From Novosphingobium sp. ST904 (lineage in GTDB: Bacteria; Pseudomonadota; Alphaproteobacteria; Sphingomonadales; Sphingomonadaceae), in assembly GCF_001298105.1 (NCBI RefSeq), contig NZ_LGJH01000159.1:1-64000 (forward strand): a stretch of 64,000 nucleotides of DNA. Direction: 5' to 3'. Of this stretch, positions 8,626 through 18,320 are shown piece after piece; the first letter of the stretch is position 1; each line of letters begins with the position of its first letter. Both the position numbers and the translations under genes were made by a program. Under the pieces are notes generated by a model, which ran no database searches, had not been told where the DNA came from, and saw nothing but the letters and a program-made list of their open reading frames with translations.

Positions 8626-10040
8626 ATGTCCATGAATATCAAGAACCTGGTTGCGGGACTTCTCGCCGCGACCGCCCTCTCGGCCTGCGCCGTCGGACCC
8701 GACTATGTCGCGCCGACGCCGCCGGTCGCGGCAGCGGCGCCCTTCGTGGGCGTCCAGACTGCCGAAGTCACCACCGCCGCGCCCGACGACAGCTGGTGGC
8801 GGCTCTACAACGACCCGGTGCTTGACGGTCTGGTTGCCGATGCGCTCGCCGCCAACACGACGTGCGCGTGGCCGTGGCCCGGATCGAGAAGGCGCGGGCC
8901 AGCCTGCGCGGATCGCGTTCCGACCGCCTGCCGCAGACGAACATCGATGCCAGCGGCACTTATGGCCGGGTTTCGGAAAGCCAGGTCCTGCCGGGCTACG
9001 ACCGTGAAGGCCGCCGCGTCGATGGCGAGTTCTCGGTGGGCTACGAACTGGACCTGTTCGGCCGCGTTTCACGCGGGATCGAGGCTTCTCGCGCCGATCT
9101 CGCCGCCGCGCAGGAGGATGCCGACGCGGTGCGGGTGACGGTCGTGGCCGACACCGTGCGGGCCTATGTCGATGCCACCAGCGCCGCCGACCAGCTCGGC
9201 GTCGCCCAGCGCACGGTCGACCTGCTCGACCGTTCGGCGCGGATCACCAATGCCCGTTTCGAGCGGGGGCTCAACCAGAAGCTCGACGTGATCCGCGTAA
9301 CCCAGCTGCGCGAGCAGCAGGCGGCCATGATCCCGAACCTTCAGGCAGCCCGCGACGCGGCGCTGTTCCGTCTCGCGACGCTGACCGGGCGGACGCCGCA
9401 GGACCTGCCGGAAGCGGCGCGGACCCGCACGACGACTCCTGACGTCAGCCGTGCGATTCCGGTTGGCGACGGGGCGACCCTGCTGGCGCGCCGTCCCGAC
9501 GTGAAGGCGGCGGAACGCCGTCTTGCCGCCGATACCGCGCGCGTTGGCGTGGCGACGGCGGATCTCTATCCGAAGATCACGCTGGGCGGTTCGATCGGCA
9601 CTACTGCGGTCGGCGCGACCGACGTGTTCGGCGGCGGCCCGCTGCGCTGGCTGCTCGGGCCGATGATTTCCTGGGCATTCCCCAACCAGGAAGCGATCCG
9701 GGCACGGATCGGCGGGGCGAAGGCCGATGCCAAGGCCGATCTCGCCACGTTCGACGGCACCGTGCTGCGGGCGCTGGAAGAGACCGAGACCGCGCTTTCG
9801 GCCTATCGCAATGCCTTGTTGCGCAAGGAGCGCCTCGCTTCCGCCCGCGATGCGGCGGAGCGCGCGGCCAATGTCAGCCTGGCGCGTGAGAGCAGGGGGC
9901 AGATCGATTCGCTCGACGTGCTCGATGCCCAGCGTACCCTTGCACAGTCCGAAGCGGACTTTGCGGCGGCGACCCGTGCGGTGGCTTTCGCGCAGGTCGA
10001 TCTGTTCCGGGCGCTTGGCGGTAGCTGGCAGCAGACCTGA
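8626..10040 (+). CDS. RND efflux outer-membrane lipoprotein, NodT/OprM family (apparent frameshift near 8859)
   Basis: TolC-like exit duct of the pump. A type II signal peptide ends in LSAC, with the lipidated Cys about 20 residues in, followed by VGPDYVAPTPP, the family hallmark. At 8859 the frame shifts: one extra G (ACACGGACG) restores LAANTDVRVAVARIEKA and full similarity to the end. About 471 residues after repair, normal length. Two OEP repeats are visible (GYELDLFGRVSRGIEASRAD, and LLARRPDVKAAERRLAADTA leading the second). AAGGA is six bases before ATG 8626; an ATG at 8611 overlaps the pump's stop but lacks a ribosome site. Confidence 0.88.
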
Positions 10041-10060
10041 CGCGCCGGCAAGGCAAACGG

Positions 10061-10102
10061 AAAAGGGGGCGGCAAGGTGTGACCTTGCCGCCCCCTTTTT
10101 TT
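10061..10102. terminator. bidirectional rho-independent terminator
   Basis: An 18-bp stem, AAAAGGGGGCGGCAAGGT (10061-10078) with its complement from 10082, loop GTG, then a T-run to 10102 on the plus strand and an A-rich flank giving T's on the minus strand. It sits between the convergent ends of the efflux channel gene and the TBDR gene and can stop both. Confidence 0.9.
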
Positions 10103-10118
10103 CATCCGGCCTATGCGA

Positions 10119-12554
10119 TCAGCGCGAGCCGAAAGCGTAGCGCACGTTGATGCCGAACTCGCGCGGGGCGGTGGTGGTCACGCCGGTGTACGTGCTCGTG
10201 CCCGTGGCGGCGGTCGGTCCGGTGAAGATCGGGCGGCCGGTGGTGGGATCGAACTGTCCGGCGAAGCCAAGCTGCTGGTACGAGGTGAACAGCGGGTTGG
10301 TACGGGTCAGGGTCTTCGTCGTGTCGAAGACGTTCTTGGCATAGAGGCCCACTTCCCAGGCGCCGTCATCCGCGCGCAGGCCAGCGAAGAGGTTGACCAG
10401 GGCATAGGCCCCGACGTTGTCCCAGGCATTGCCCGGATCGCCCTTCGACTTGCCGGTATAGGTCGCGATGCCGCGCAGGTAGGCGTCGGTCCCGCTGAAG
10501 GCGGGGAACGCGTATTCGCTCTGCGCGGTGGCCGAGAAGGGCGCCATGAACGAGGAACGCTGCGAGACCTGGCAGGCGGCGATGTTGTTCGAACCGACGG
10601 CGCCGATCAGGTCGTCGAGCGAGGGCGCGCTGGTCGTTGCGTCCGGCACGCCGTCGCCGTTGAGATCGTTGCAGGGGACGGTGCCGCCCTTGATCTTGCC
10701 CATCGAGTAGCTGGCCGACGCGCCGAGGGTCCAGCCCTGCATGACGTCGAACGAGACATCGCCTTCGATGCCGTTGACTTCCACCGGCACGGCGCCGGCG
10801 AAGTTGAAGTTGCTGACCTGCTGGGCGGTGCCGGTGACATTGCCGGCCGAATCGCGCAGGGCAACGGTATTGACGAAGAACACGCCCGATCCCGGCACGC
10901 GGTAGGGGTAGTTCTTGAACTTCTGGTGATAGGCAGTGAGGTTGAAGCGCATGCGGCCGTCGAGCAGCGTGGACTTCATGCCGATTTCATACGACTTCGA
11001 GGTTTCCGCCGGCAGGTGGAGGAACGACTTTTCGAGGTCGGACTGCGCGATGTTGAAATCGCCGACGACATTGATGCCGGGGCGCCACGAACTGCCGGTC
11101 CCCACGTAGACCATCAGGTCCGGCGTGAAGTTGTGCTTGAGCGAGCCGTTGTAGATCCACTTCTTGGCCGACTGCACGTTGTTCGAGATCGTCATGCCGT
11201 TGACGATGAGCTGGCTTTCGTCCTTGTAGTCGATCCGGCGCAGGCCGCCCGAGACTTCGGTGGCATCGCCGATGTGCACGGTCAGGTTGCCGAAGAACGA
11301 CTGTTCGTGCGTCTTGCCCTGGCTGGTGATCGGGGTCTGGACCAGCTGTGCGATACCGCCTCCGAACACTTCCGGCAGGGCCACGATGGTCGGGTTGGTG
11401 AGATCGGTGTGCGGCTTGTTGCGGCTGTCGAAGAAGCCCACCACGTAATCGACCATGTCGAACAGGCGTTCTTCGTTCTGCAGGCGGATTTCATGCGACT
11501 TCGAGGTGGAGCGGGTGTCGGTGAACTGGTTCACGTCACCTTCGAAGAGGTTGCCGCGGTCGAAGTTCTCGGTCGAGTGGATCTTCTGGGTGTAGTACTG
11601 GCCCTGGTAGATCAGGCGCTGGCCGAAGCCGCTGGCTTCCGCGCGCCAGTTGTAGACGTCGAACACCTGGCTGACGAGGCGCGGGCTCTCGTAGTTGGAG
11701 AGGCGATCCTTCGAGGAGATGTAGACCGGGCTCTCGATCGCATCGGGATTGACCTCGGAGAACGAGGCGATCTGGTCGTAGCTGCGCTGGTTGCGATCAA
11801 GGCGCTGGTACATGCCTTCGAAGCGCAGCCAGTCGGTCGGCGTAACGAGGGCGGAGATACGGCCGCTCTTGGTGCGGGCGAAGGGATCGCGGTTGCTGTA
11901 GATCGAGTGGACGCGGTCCACCTCGTTCTCGTCCCAGACGCCGGCGGCGCGGATCGCGGCGATGCCTTCGATCACCGGGATGTTGAGCGCGCCCTTGAAG
12001 TTCATGGTGCCGATGTCGTTGGCGGTCATGTCCACCACGCCGCCCCACGAATAGAGGTCCGGCTTCTTGGTGGTGACGGTGATCGACCCGGACGGCGATG
12101 CACGGCCGCGCAGGGTGCCCTGGGGCCCGCGCTGCACTTCGATCTGGCCGATGTCGTACATCTGCTGGAGCACGACGCCGGCGGTGATCGGCGCGTCGTT
12201 CATGTAGAATTCGACGGTCGGGTTGTTGCCGCTGGCGTTCACGTCGAAGTTGACGCCGCGCATCTTGGCGTTGCCGCCGATGCCGTTGGCGTTGGTATCG
12301 AGCTGGAGACCGGGGGTGAGCGTGGAAACCTCGCGGAAGTCGCGCAGGTTCAGCTTGGAGATGTCGTCCGCGGTGACGGTGTCGATGACGGCGGGAACGT
12401 CCTGCACGTCTTCGTCGCGGCGGCGGGCCTGGACGATGATGACGTTCGCTTCGTTGACGTGCGTGGAATCATCCGGCTGCTCCTGCGCGAACGCGGGACT
12501 GCCAAGACTGGCCAAGCCTGCCGAGCACAGCAGAAGCTGCTTGAAAGAACGCAT
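10119..12554 (-). CDS. TonB-dependent outer-membrane receptor
   Basis: An 811-residue active-transport barrel. The signal peptide (about residues 1-23) ends in AFA. The plug begins at NVIIVQARRRDEDVQDVPAV, the sphingomonad form of the TonB box/plug start. The plug signature IEVQRGPQGTLRGRASPSG is at about residues 133-151. The barrel ends in FGINVRYAFGSR, with an aromatic near the C-terminus instead of the usual terminal Phe. No carboxypeptidase-like N-domain, so it is not a FecA-type signalling receptor. Its ligand is unknown. The MFS symporter gene lies upstream on the same strand but is separated by a terminator. Confidence 0.9.
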   Translation of the reverse strand: MRSFKQLLLCSAGLASLGSPAFAQEQPDDSTHVNEANVIIVQARRRDEDVQDVPAVIDTVTADDISKLNLRDFREVSTLTPGLQLDTNANGIGGNAKMRGVNFDVNASGNNPTVEFYMNDAPITAGVVLQQMYDIGQIEVQRGPQGTLRGRASPSGSITVTTKKPDLYSWGGVVDMTANDIGTMNFKGALNIPVIEGIAAIRAAGVWDENEVDRVHSIYSNRDPFARTKSGRISALVTPTDWLRFEGMYQRLDRNQRSYDQIASFSEVNPDAIESPVYISSKDRLSNYESPRLVSQVFDVYNWRAEASGFGQRLIYQGQYYTQKIHSTENFDRGNLFEGDVNQFTDTRSTSKSHEIRLQNEERLFDMVDYVVGFFDSRNKPHTDLTNPTIVALPEVFGGGIAQLVQTPITSQGKTHEQSFFGNLTVHIGDATEVSGGLRRIDYKDESQLIVNGMTISNNVQSAKKWIYNGSLKHNFTPDLMVYVGTGSSWRPGINVVGDFNIAQSDLEKSFLHLPAETSKSYEIGMKSTLLDGRMRFNLTAYHQKFKNYPYRVPGSGVFFVNTVALRDSAGNVTGTAQQVSNFNFAGAVPVEVNGIEGDVSFDVMQGWTLGASASYSMGKIKGGTVPCNDLNGDGVPDATTSAPSLDDLIGAVGSNNIAACQVSQRSSFMAPFSATAQSEYAFPAFSGTDAYLRGIATYTGKSKGDPGNAWDNVGAYALVNLFAGLRADDGAWEVGLYAKNVFDTTKTLTRTNPLFTSYQQLGFAGQFDPTTGRPIFTGPTAATGTSTYTGVTTTAPREFGINVRYAFGSR

Positions 12555-12622
12555 TTACTCTCCCTCCGGATATTTTGCTTTTCGATTGGGAGTTTGGGTG
12601 CGTTCTGACCCCCGATTCTGTC

Positions 12623-12683
12623 AAATGAAATGGCTTCATTTCTGCCAAACTACGGCATGGCGTTATTTGAACACTCGCTCAAA
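12623..12683. promoter_or_regulatory. two AT-rich inverted repeats upstream of the TBDR
   Basis: AAATGAA (12623-12629) and TTCATTT (12635-12641) form a perfect 7-bp palindrome with a 5-bp spacer. TTTGA (12666-12670) and TCAAA (12679-12683) form a second, weaker one. Both lie 70-130 bases upstream of the TBDR start in an unusually AT-rich stretch. They look like operators; the binding protein is unknown and no regulator gene is adjacent. Confidence 0.45.
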
Positions 12684-12766
12684 CATCGGGTAAGTTGTTG
12701 AAATACGCCTTCTATTTCGAGTTTTGCGAAAATGGATCGCACGGACGATTGATCCGTGGCGCAAAG

Positions 12767-12793
12767 AAAAAGGGGCGCCGAAGCACCCCCTTT
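12767..12793 (-). terminator. rho-independent terminator of the MFS gene
   Basis: Read on the minus strand, AAAGGGGGTGC pairs with GCGCCCCTTT around a TTCG tetraloop, with two G-T pairs, and ends in TTTTT. It lies about 30 bases past the stop of the MFS symporter. Confidence 0.75.
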
Positions 12794-12820
12794 CCCGAAT
12801 TCCGAAGCGACGGCTTGCCG

Positions 12821-14155
12821 TTAGTTGCGGCTGGCCAGCTCCTTGTTGAGCCAGAGCGCCGCCAGCGTGGCGATCGCGCCCGAGAGCAGGTAGCCGCCCG
12901 AGGCGATCAGGCCCCAGTTGCTGGACAGCAGCAGTGCCGCCAGCGGGGCGAAGCCGGCACCGAACAGCCAGGCAAGATCGCTCGTGAGCGCCGAGCCGGT
13001 ATAGCGGTGTTCGCTCGAGAAGCCCGAGGCGACGACGCCCGAGGACTGGCCGAACGCGAGGCCGAGCAGCACGAAGCCGATGATCATGAAGGCGATCTCG
13101 CCGGCCGGGCCGGCATCGAGCAGCTGCGGCGCGAAGCCCGAGAAGATCGCGATGCCCACGGCGCAGGTGCCGAGCAGGTTACGACGGCCGAAGCGGTCGG
13201 CGATGCGGCCCGAGGCGATCACGGCGACGACGCCGAAGGCAGCGGCCAGCGCCTCGATCAGCAGGAAGCCGATCGGCGAATCGGCGGTGAACAGGAACAC
13301 CCACGAGAGCGGGAACACGGTCACCATGTGGAACATCGCGAAGCTGGCGAGCGGTGCGAAGGCACCGATCACGATCGTGCGCCATTCGCGGCTGATCGTG
13401 CTGGACACGGCGGCGGGCTGCAGGTCGCGGCTGACGAAGAGGTTTTCGAACTCGTCCGTGACGACGATGCGAAGGCGCGCGAAGAGCGCCACGACGTTGA
13501 TCGCGAAGGCCACGAAGAAGGGATAGCGCCAGCCCCAGTCGAGGAAGTCCTCGGCGGGGAGGGTGGCGATCATGAAGGCGAACAGGGCGCTGGCCACGAT
13601 CAGGCCGAACGGCGCGCCGAGCTGCGGGATCATCGCATACCAGCCGCGCTTGCCTTCAGGCGCGTTGAGCGCGAGCAGCGAGGCAAGGCCGTCCCAGGTG
13701 CCGCCGAGGGCGAAGCCCTGGCCGAGCCGGAACAGGCAGAGCAGGGTGATCGCGGTGCTGCCTGCCGTCTGGTAGGAAGGCAGGAACGCGATCGCCGCGG
13801 TCGACCCGCCGAGCATGAACAACGCGATCGTCAGCTTGGTGCCGCGGCCGTAGGCGCGGTCGATCGCCATGAACACGAGGCTGCCGAAGGGGCGGGCGAC
13901 GAACGCCAGCGCGAAGATCGCGAAGGAGTAGATCGTGCCGGTCAGCGCATCGACGAAGGGGAAGAACAGCTTCGGGAAGACCAGCACCGAAGCGATGGCA
14001 TAGACGAAGAAGTCGAAGAACTCCGAGGTTCGCCCGATGATGACACCGATCGCGATCTCGCCGGGCGAGGGCTGATGGTGCTCCTTGAAAGTCGGCAGGC
14101 CCAAGGCTTCGCGGGACTGGCCCAAGGCTTCGCCGGATTGGGGAGTGCTGGTCAT
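12821..14155 (-). CDS. MFS transporter, metabolite:H+ symporter-like
   Basis: A 444-residue, 12-helix inner-membrane carrier. The N-terminal segment GRTSEFFDFFVYAIASVLVF matches the MHS group (ProP/ShiA-like), where an acidic residue and FDFF/FDFY lie in helix 1. The loop 2-3 signature is FVARPFGSLVFMAIDRAYGR, and the loop 8-9 copy is GRIADRFGRRN. These carriers import organic acids or osmolytes with protons; the substrate here is unknown. The start at 14155 avoids a 41-residue arginine-rich extension. It is divergent from cyoA. Confidence 0.82.
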   Translation of the reverse strand: MTSTPQSGEALGQSREALGLPTFKEHHQPSPGEIAIGVIIGRTSEFFDFFVYAIASVLVFPKLFFPFVDALTGTIYSFAIFALAFVARPFGSLVFMAIDRAYGRGTKLTIALFMLGGSTAAIAFLPSYQTAGSTAITLLCLFRLGQGFALGGTWDGLASLLALNAPEGKRGWYAMIPQLGAPFGLIVASALFAFMIATLPAEDFLDWGWRYPFFVAFAINVVALFARLRIVVTDEFENLFVSRDLQPAAVSSTISREWRTIVIGAFAPLASFAMFHMVTVFPLSWVFLFTADSPIGFLLIEALAAAFGVVAVIASGRIADRFGRRNLLGTCAVGIAIFSGFAPQLLDAGPAGEIAFMIIGFVLLGLAFGQSSGVVASGFSSEHRYTGSALTSDLAWLFGAGFAPLAALLLSSNWGLIASGGYLLSGAIATLAALWLNKELASRN

Positions 14156-14305
14156 TTCGATTCTGCGGCCTTCGTTTCGGGTCCGCGAGCGGCCGGTCCT
14201 GATACAGCCTTCCGCGCGTGGACGAATCAAGGCGGGCGCGCGAAACGCCCGGCTACATAATGGGGGGCGTATCGTCATTGTCCGGCTTCAAGGGGATTGG
14301 ACAAA

Positions 14306-15661
14306 ATGTCCTATGTTCGCACTCGCGGCATCGGCCTAGGGGCTCCACCCATGCGCCCACCCGAGTCCAGACCGAAGCCGCGGCAGCTGACCGCGCTCGC
14401 CAAAGTCCTTGCCGCCTTGTCCCTGACTGGCGCGCTTTCCGCTTGTAACACCGTCGTGCTCGATCCGGCCGGCGATGTCGCACGTCAGCAGGGGGACCTT
14501 GTGGTCATCTCCACGCTGCTGATGCTGCTGATCATCGTCCCCGTCATGATCGCGACGGTCCTGTTCGCGTGGCGTTATCGCGCGTCGAACAAGGAGGCCG
14601 ACTATCAACCGGACTGGGATCACTCGACCCAGCTCGAACTGCTGATCTGGACCGCGCCGCTCCTTATCATCATCTGCCTGGGTGCCCTGACCTGGGTTAC
14701 CACGCACCTTCTCGATCCCTACCGCACCATCGGCCGCATCGACGCCACCACCCCGGTCGCCGCCAATGCCAAGCCGCTGGAAGTCGAAGTCGTCGCGCTC
14801 GACTGGAAGTGGCTGTTCATCTACCCCGAGCAGGGCGTGGCCACGGTCAACGAGCTGGTCGTCCCGACCGGCCGTCCGCTGCAGTTCAAGATCACCTCGT
14901 CGAGCGTGATGAACTCCTTCTACGTGCCCGCCATGGCCGGCCAGATCTACGCGATGCCGGGCATGGAAACGCGCCTGCACGCCGTGATCAACAAGCCGAT
15001 CGAGACGGTCGGCTTCTCCGCCAACTATTCGGGCGCGGGCTTCTCCAACATGCGTTTCGCCACGCACGCGGTTTCCGATGCGGACTTCGCGAAGTGGGCG
15101 CAGGGCGTGAAGGCCGGCGGCGAATCGGCCAACGGCGGTACTGCCGGCGGCACGCTTGACCGCACTGCCTACCTCCAGCTCGAAAAGCCGAGCGAGAAGG
15201 TTCCGGTCATCCGCTACGCCTCGGTCTCGCCCGACCTCTATGACGCCATCGTCGACATGTGCGTCGAGCCGGGCAAGATGTGCATGAGCGAAATGATGGC
15301 GCTCGATGCGCGCGGCGGTCTCGGCAAGGCCGGCATCCGCAACGTCGAGATGCTGACTTACGACAAGCGCGGCCGCGAAGCCGCTGCTTCCGCCAACGCC
15401 AATCCTTCGGCCGCCATCCAGCGCGAGCTGGCCTGGGTCCGCGCGCTTTGCCGCCAGATGCCCGGCGCCGCGCCCGACCATACGGTCAAGGCGCCCGACA
15501 GCCTGCGTTCGCTGACCGGCGCCGGCATGAAGGCTCCGCAATCGCTGCCGCTGTTCGGCAAGAGCGAGCAGGCTCTTGCCGAGCCCAAGGCCGCGGAGCC
15601 CAAGAAGACCGAGCCCGTTGCCATGGGCGACGCGCACTCCTCCCAGATTTCCCGGAACTGA
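14306..15661 (+). CDS. cyoA: cytochrome bo ubiquinol oxidase subunit II
   Basis: Periplasmic-facing subunit of the haem-copper quinol oxidase. A lipoprotein signal ends at LSAC, about 37 residues from the ATG. Two membrane helices follow (VVISTLLMLLIIVPVMIATV and LLIWTAPLLIIICLGALTW), then a cupredoxin fold with WKWLFIYPEQGVATVNEL and NSFYVPAMAGQIYAMPGMET. The copper-A ligands of cytochrome c oxidases are absent, as expected for a quinol oxidase. At 451 residues it is longer than E. coli CyoA (about 315) because of a C-terminal extension with a cysteine-containing segment and a KAAEPKKTEP tail. AAGGGG precedes ATG 14306; a TTG at 14297 is less likely. Confidence 0.93.
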   Translation: MSYVRTRGIGLGAPPMRPPESRPKPRQLTALAKVLAALSLTGALSACNTVVLDPAGDVARQQGDLVVISTLLMLLIIVPVMIATVLFAWRYRASNKEADYQPDWDHSTQLELLIWTAPLLIIICLGALTWVTTHLLDPYRTIGRIDATTPVAANAKPLEVEVVALDWKWLFIYPEQGVATVNELVVPTGRPLQFKITSSSVMNSFYVPAMAGQIYAMPGMETRLHAVINKPIETVGFSANYSGAGFSNMRFATHAVSDADFAKWAQGVKAGGESANGGTAGGTLDRTAYLQLEKPSEKVPVIRYASVSPDLYDAIVDMCVEPGKMCMSEMMALDARGGLGKAGIRNVEMLTYDKRGREAAASANANPSAAIQRELAWVRALCRQMPGAAPDHTVKAPDSLRSLTGAGMKAPQSLPLFGKSEQALAEPKAAEPKKTEPVAMGDAHSSQISRN

Positions 15662-15668
15662 CAGAACA

Positions 15669-17675
15669 ATGGAAGCTGTAGACCATTCGCACTGGAGCCC
15701 ACTATTGGGCCGCCTGTGGTGGGACGCCATGCCACAGGAACCGATCGTGCTCGCCACGTTCGTCGTCGTCGCCCTCGGCGGCGCGGCGCTGGTGGCGGGG
15801 CTGACCTATTTCAAGCTCTGGGGCTATCTCTGGAAGGAGTGGTTCACCAGCGTTGACCACAAGAAGATCGGCATCATGTACATGGTGCTGGGCCTCATCA
15901 TGTTCCTGCGCGGCTTCGCCGACGCAGTGATGATGCGCATCCAGCAGTCGATCGCCTTCAACGGCAACGAGGGCTACCTCAACGCCCACCACTACGACCA
16001 GATCTTCACCGCCCACGGCGTGATCATGATCTTCTTCGTGGCGATGCCCTTCGTCACCGGCCTGATGAACTACATCGTGCCGCTGCAGATCGGCGCACGC
16101 GACGTCAGCTTCCCGTTCCTGAACAACTTCAGCTTCTGGATGACGACCGCGGGCGCGGTGCTGGTCATGGCCTCGCTGTTTATCGGCGAGTTCGCGCAGA
16201 CCGGCTGGCTGGCCTATCCGCCGCTGTCGAACCTGGCGTACAGCCCGTGGGTCGGCGTCGACTACTACATCTGGGCCTTGCAGATCGCGGGTGTCGGGAC
16301 ATTGCTATCGGGCGTCAACCTGATCGCGACCATCGTGAAGATGCGCGCGCCGGGCATGACCATGATGCGCATGCCGATCTTCACCTGGACCTCGCTCTGC
16401 ACCAACATCCTGATCGTCGCCGCCTTCCCGGTGCTGACGGCCGTGATGACGATGCTGACGGTTGACCGCTATCTCGGCTTCAACTTCTTCACCAACGACT
16501 TCGGCGGCTCGCCGATGATGTACGTGAACCTGATCTGGATCTGGGGCCACCCCGAAGTCTACATCCTCATCCTGCCGCTGTTCGGCGTCTTCTCCGAAGT
16601 CACCGCCACGTTCTGCGGCAAGCGCCTGTTCGGCTATTCGTCGATGGTCTACGCGACGCTGGTCATCACCATCCTCTCGTACCTCGTCTGGCTGCACCAC
16701 TTCTTCACCATGGGTTCGGGCGCGAGCGTCAACTCGTTCTTCGGCATCACCACCATGGTGATCTCGATCCCGACCGGCGCGAAGCTCTTCAACTGGCTGT
16801 TCACGATGTATCGTGGCCGCATCCGGTTCGAACTGCCGATGATGTGGACGGTCGCCTTCATGCTGACCTTCACCATCGGCGGCATGACCGGCGTGCTGCT
16901 TGCGGTGCCGCCTGCCGACTTCGTCCTGCACAACTCGCTGTTCCTGATCGCCCACTTCCACAACGTCATCATCGGCGGCGTGCTGTTCGGCATCTTCGCG
17001 GCGATCAACTTCTGGTGGCCCAAGGCCTTCGGCTTCAAGCTCAACCAGTTCTGGGGCAAGGTCAGCTTCTGGCTGTGGGTTCCGGGCTTCTGGTTCGCCT
17101 TCATGCCGCTCTACATCCTGGGCCTGATGGGCGTGACCCGCCGCATGCGCGTGTTCGACGATCCGTCGCTCCAGCCCTTCTTCATCGTGGCCGCCTTCGG
17201 CGCCGTGATGATCGCGGGCGGCATCGGCGCCATGCTTCTCCAGTTCGCGGTGTCGATCTGGAAGCGCGAGGAACTGACCGACGAAACCGGCGATCCGTGG
17301 AACGGCCGTACCCTGGAATGGTCGACCTCGTCGCCGCCGCCGGAGTACAACTTCGCCTTCACGCCGATCGTCCACGACATCGACGCATGGGACGACATGA
17401 AGCGCTGCGGCGTGGAACGTCCGACCACCGGCTTCCGTCCGATCCACATGCCCAAGGGCACGGGTACCGGCCTGGTTCTCGCCGGCCTGTCGACGGTCCT
17501 CGGTTTCGCGATGATCTGGTACATCTGGTGGCTGGCAGCCGTCTCCTTCGCGGGAATCCTCGGCTACGCCATCTTCCATACCTTCAACTACAAGCGCGAC
17601 TATCACATCCCGGTCGAGACGGTCGAAGCGACCGAGGCCGAGCGTACGCGCCAGCTTGCAGCAGCGGGAGCCTGA
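15669..17675 (+). CDS. cyoB: cytochrome bo ubiquinol oxidase subunit I
   Basis: Catalytic haem-copper subunit that reduces O2 to water and pumps protons. 668 residues, matching E. coli CyoB. The low-spin haem histidine is in FTAHGVIMIFF. The Cu-B/Tyr motif is in WGHPEVYILILPLFG. The two other Cu-B histidines are in WLHHFFTMG. The haem ligand pair is in IAHFHNVIIGG. The N-terminal quinol-oxidase motif SVDHKKIGIMY is present. It starts seven bases after the cyoA stop. Confidence 0.97.
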   Translation: MEAVDHSHWSPLLGRLWWDAMPQEPIVLATFVVVALGGAALVAGLTYFKLWGYLWKEWFTSVDHKKIGIMYMVLGLIMFLRGFADAVMMRIQQSIAFNGNEGYLNAHHYDQIFTAHGVIMIFFVAMPFVTGLMNYIVPLQIGARDVSFPFLNNFSFWMTTAGAVLVMASLFIGEFAQTGWLAYPPLSNLAYSPWVGVDYYIWALQIAGVGTLLSGVNLIATIVKMRAPGMTMMRMPIFTWTSLCTNILIVAAFPVLTAVMTMLTVDRYLGFNFFTNDFGGSPMMYVNLIWIWGHPEVYILILPLFGVFSEVTATFCGKRLFGYSSMVYATLVITILSYLVWLHHFFTMGSGASVNSFFGITTMVISIPTGAKLFNWLFTMYRGRIRFELPMMWTVAFMLTFTIGGMTGVLLAVPPADFVLHNSLFLIAHFHNVIIGGVLFGIFAAINFWWPKAFGFKLNQFWGKVSFWLWVPGFWFAFMPLYILGLMGVTRRMRVFDDPSLQPFFIVAAFGAVMIAGGIGAMLLQFAVSIWKREELTDETGDPWNGRTLEWSTSSPPPEYNFAFTPIVHDIDAWDDMKRCGVERPTTGFRPIHMPKGTGTGLVLAGLSTVLGFAMIWYIWWLAAVSFAGILGYAIFHTFNYKRDYHIPVETVEATEAERTRQLAAAGA

Positions 17676-17678
17676 TCG

Positions 17679-18320
17679 ATGACTGCCACTGCTGAAATGA
17701 CCAAGACGCTGACCCAGCCCCAGCTCCAGGCCGCGTTCTACGACCTGGACGAGCACGACCATCCCGAAGGCGGCAGCACCATGCTGGGCTTCTGGATGTA
17801 CCTGATGAGCGACTGCCTCATCTTCGCGATGCTGTTCGCCGCTTACGGCGTTCTCGGCGGCAGCTTCGCGGCGGGTCCGGGTCCGAAGGATCTCTTCGAG
17901 CTGCCGCTGGTGGCGGTGAACACGGCGATGCTGCTGTTCTCGTCGATCACTTACGGCTTCGCCATGCTCGCCATGGAGAAGGACAAGAAGGGCGCGACGC
18001 AGCTCTGGCTGCTCGTGACCGCGGTGTTCGGCGCCGCGTTCCTCTCGATCGAGCTCTACGAATTCGCGAACCTCATCCATGAGGGTGCGACCCCGATGCG
18101 CTCGGGCTTCCTCACCGCGTTCTTCTCGCTGGTGGGCACGCACGGCCTGCACGTCACGTTCGGCCTGATCTGGCTGTTCACGCTGGTCGTCCAGATCGGC
18201 AAGAAGGGCCTGATCCCGGCCAACAAGCGTCGCCTGATGTGCCTTTCGCTGTTCTGGCACTTCCTCGACGTGATCTGGATTGGCGTCTTCACCTTTGTCT
18301 ATCTCATGGGAATGCTGTGA
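17679..18320 (+). CDS. cyoC: cytochrome bo ubiquinol oxidase subunit III
   Basis: A 213-residue, five-helix subunit. It has the family segment GFWMYLMSDCLIFAMLFAAY and the C-terminal LMCLSLFWHFLDVIWIGVF, whose HFLDVIW motif is diagnostic for the COX3/CyoC family. It starts three bases after the cyoB stop, and its TGA shares a base with the ATG of cyoD. Confidence 0.96.
   Translation: MTATAEMTKTLTQPQLQAAFYDLDEHDHPEGGSTMLGFWMYLMSDCLIFAMLFAAYGVLGGSFAAGPGPKDLFELPLVAVNTAMLLFSSITYGFAMLAMEKDKKGATQLWLLVTAVFGAAFLSIELYEFANLIHEGATPMRSGFLTAFFSLVGTHGLHVTFGLIWLFTLVVQIGKKGLIPANKRRLMCLSLFWHFLDVIWIGVFTFVYLMGML

Noticed and set aside
10113..12608. An 831-codon open frame opposite the first TBDR
   Set aside because: Same type of GC-driven shadow; the TBDR on the minus strand explains the region.
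16305..18260. A 651-codon minus-strand frame across cyoB-cyoC
   Set aside because: Spans two certain genes in antisense and is composed of charged low-complexity sequence.
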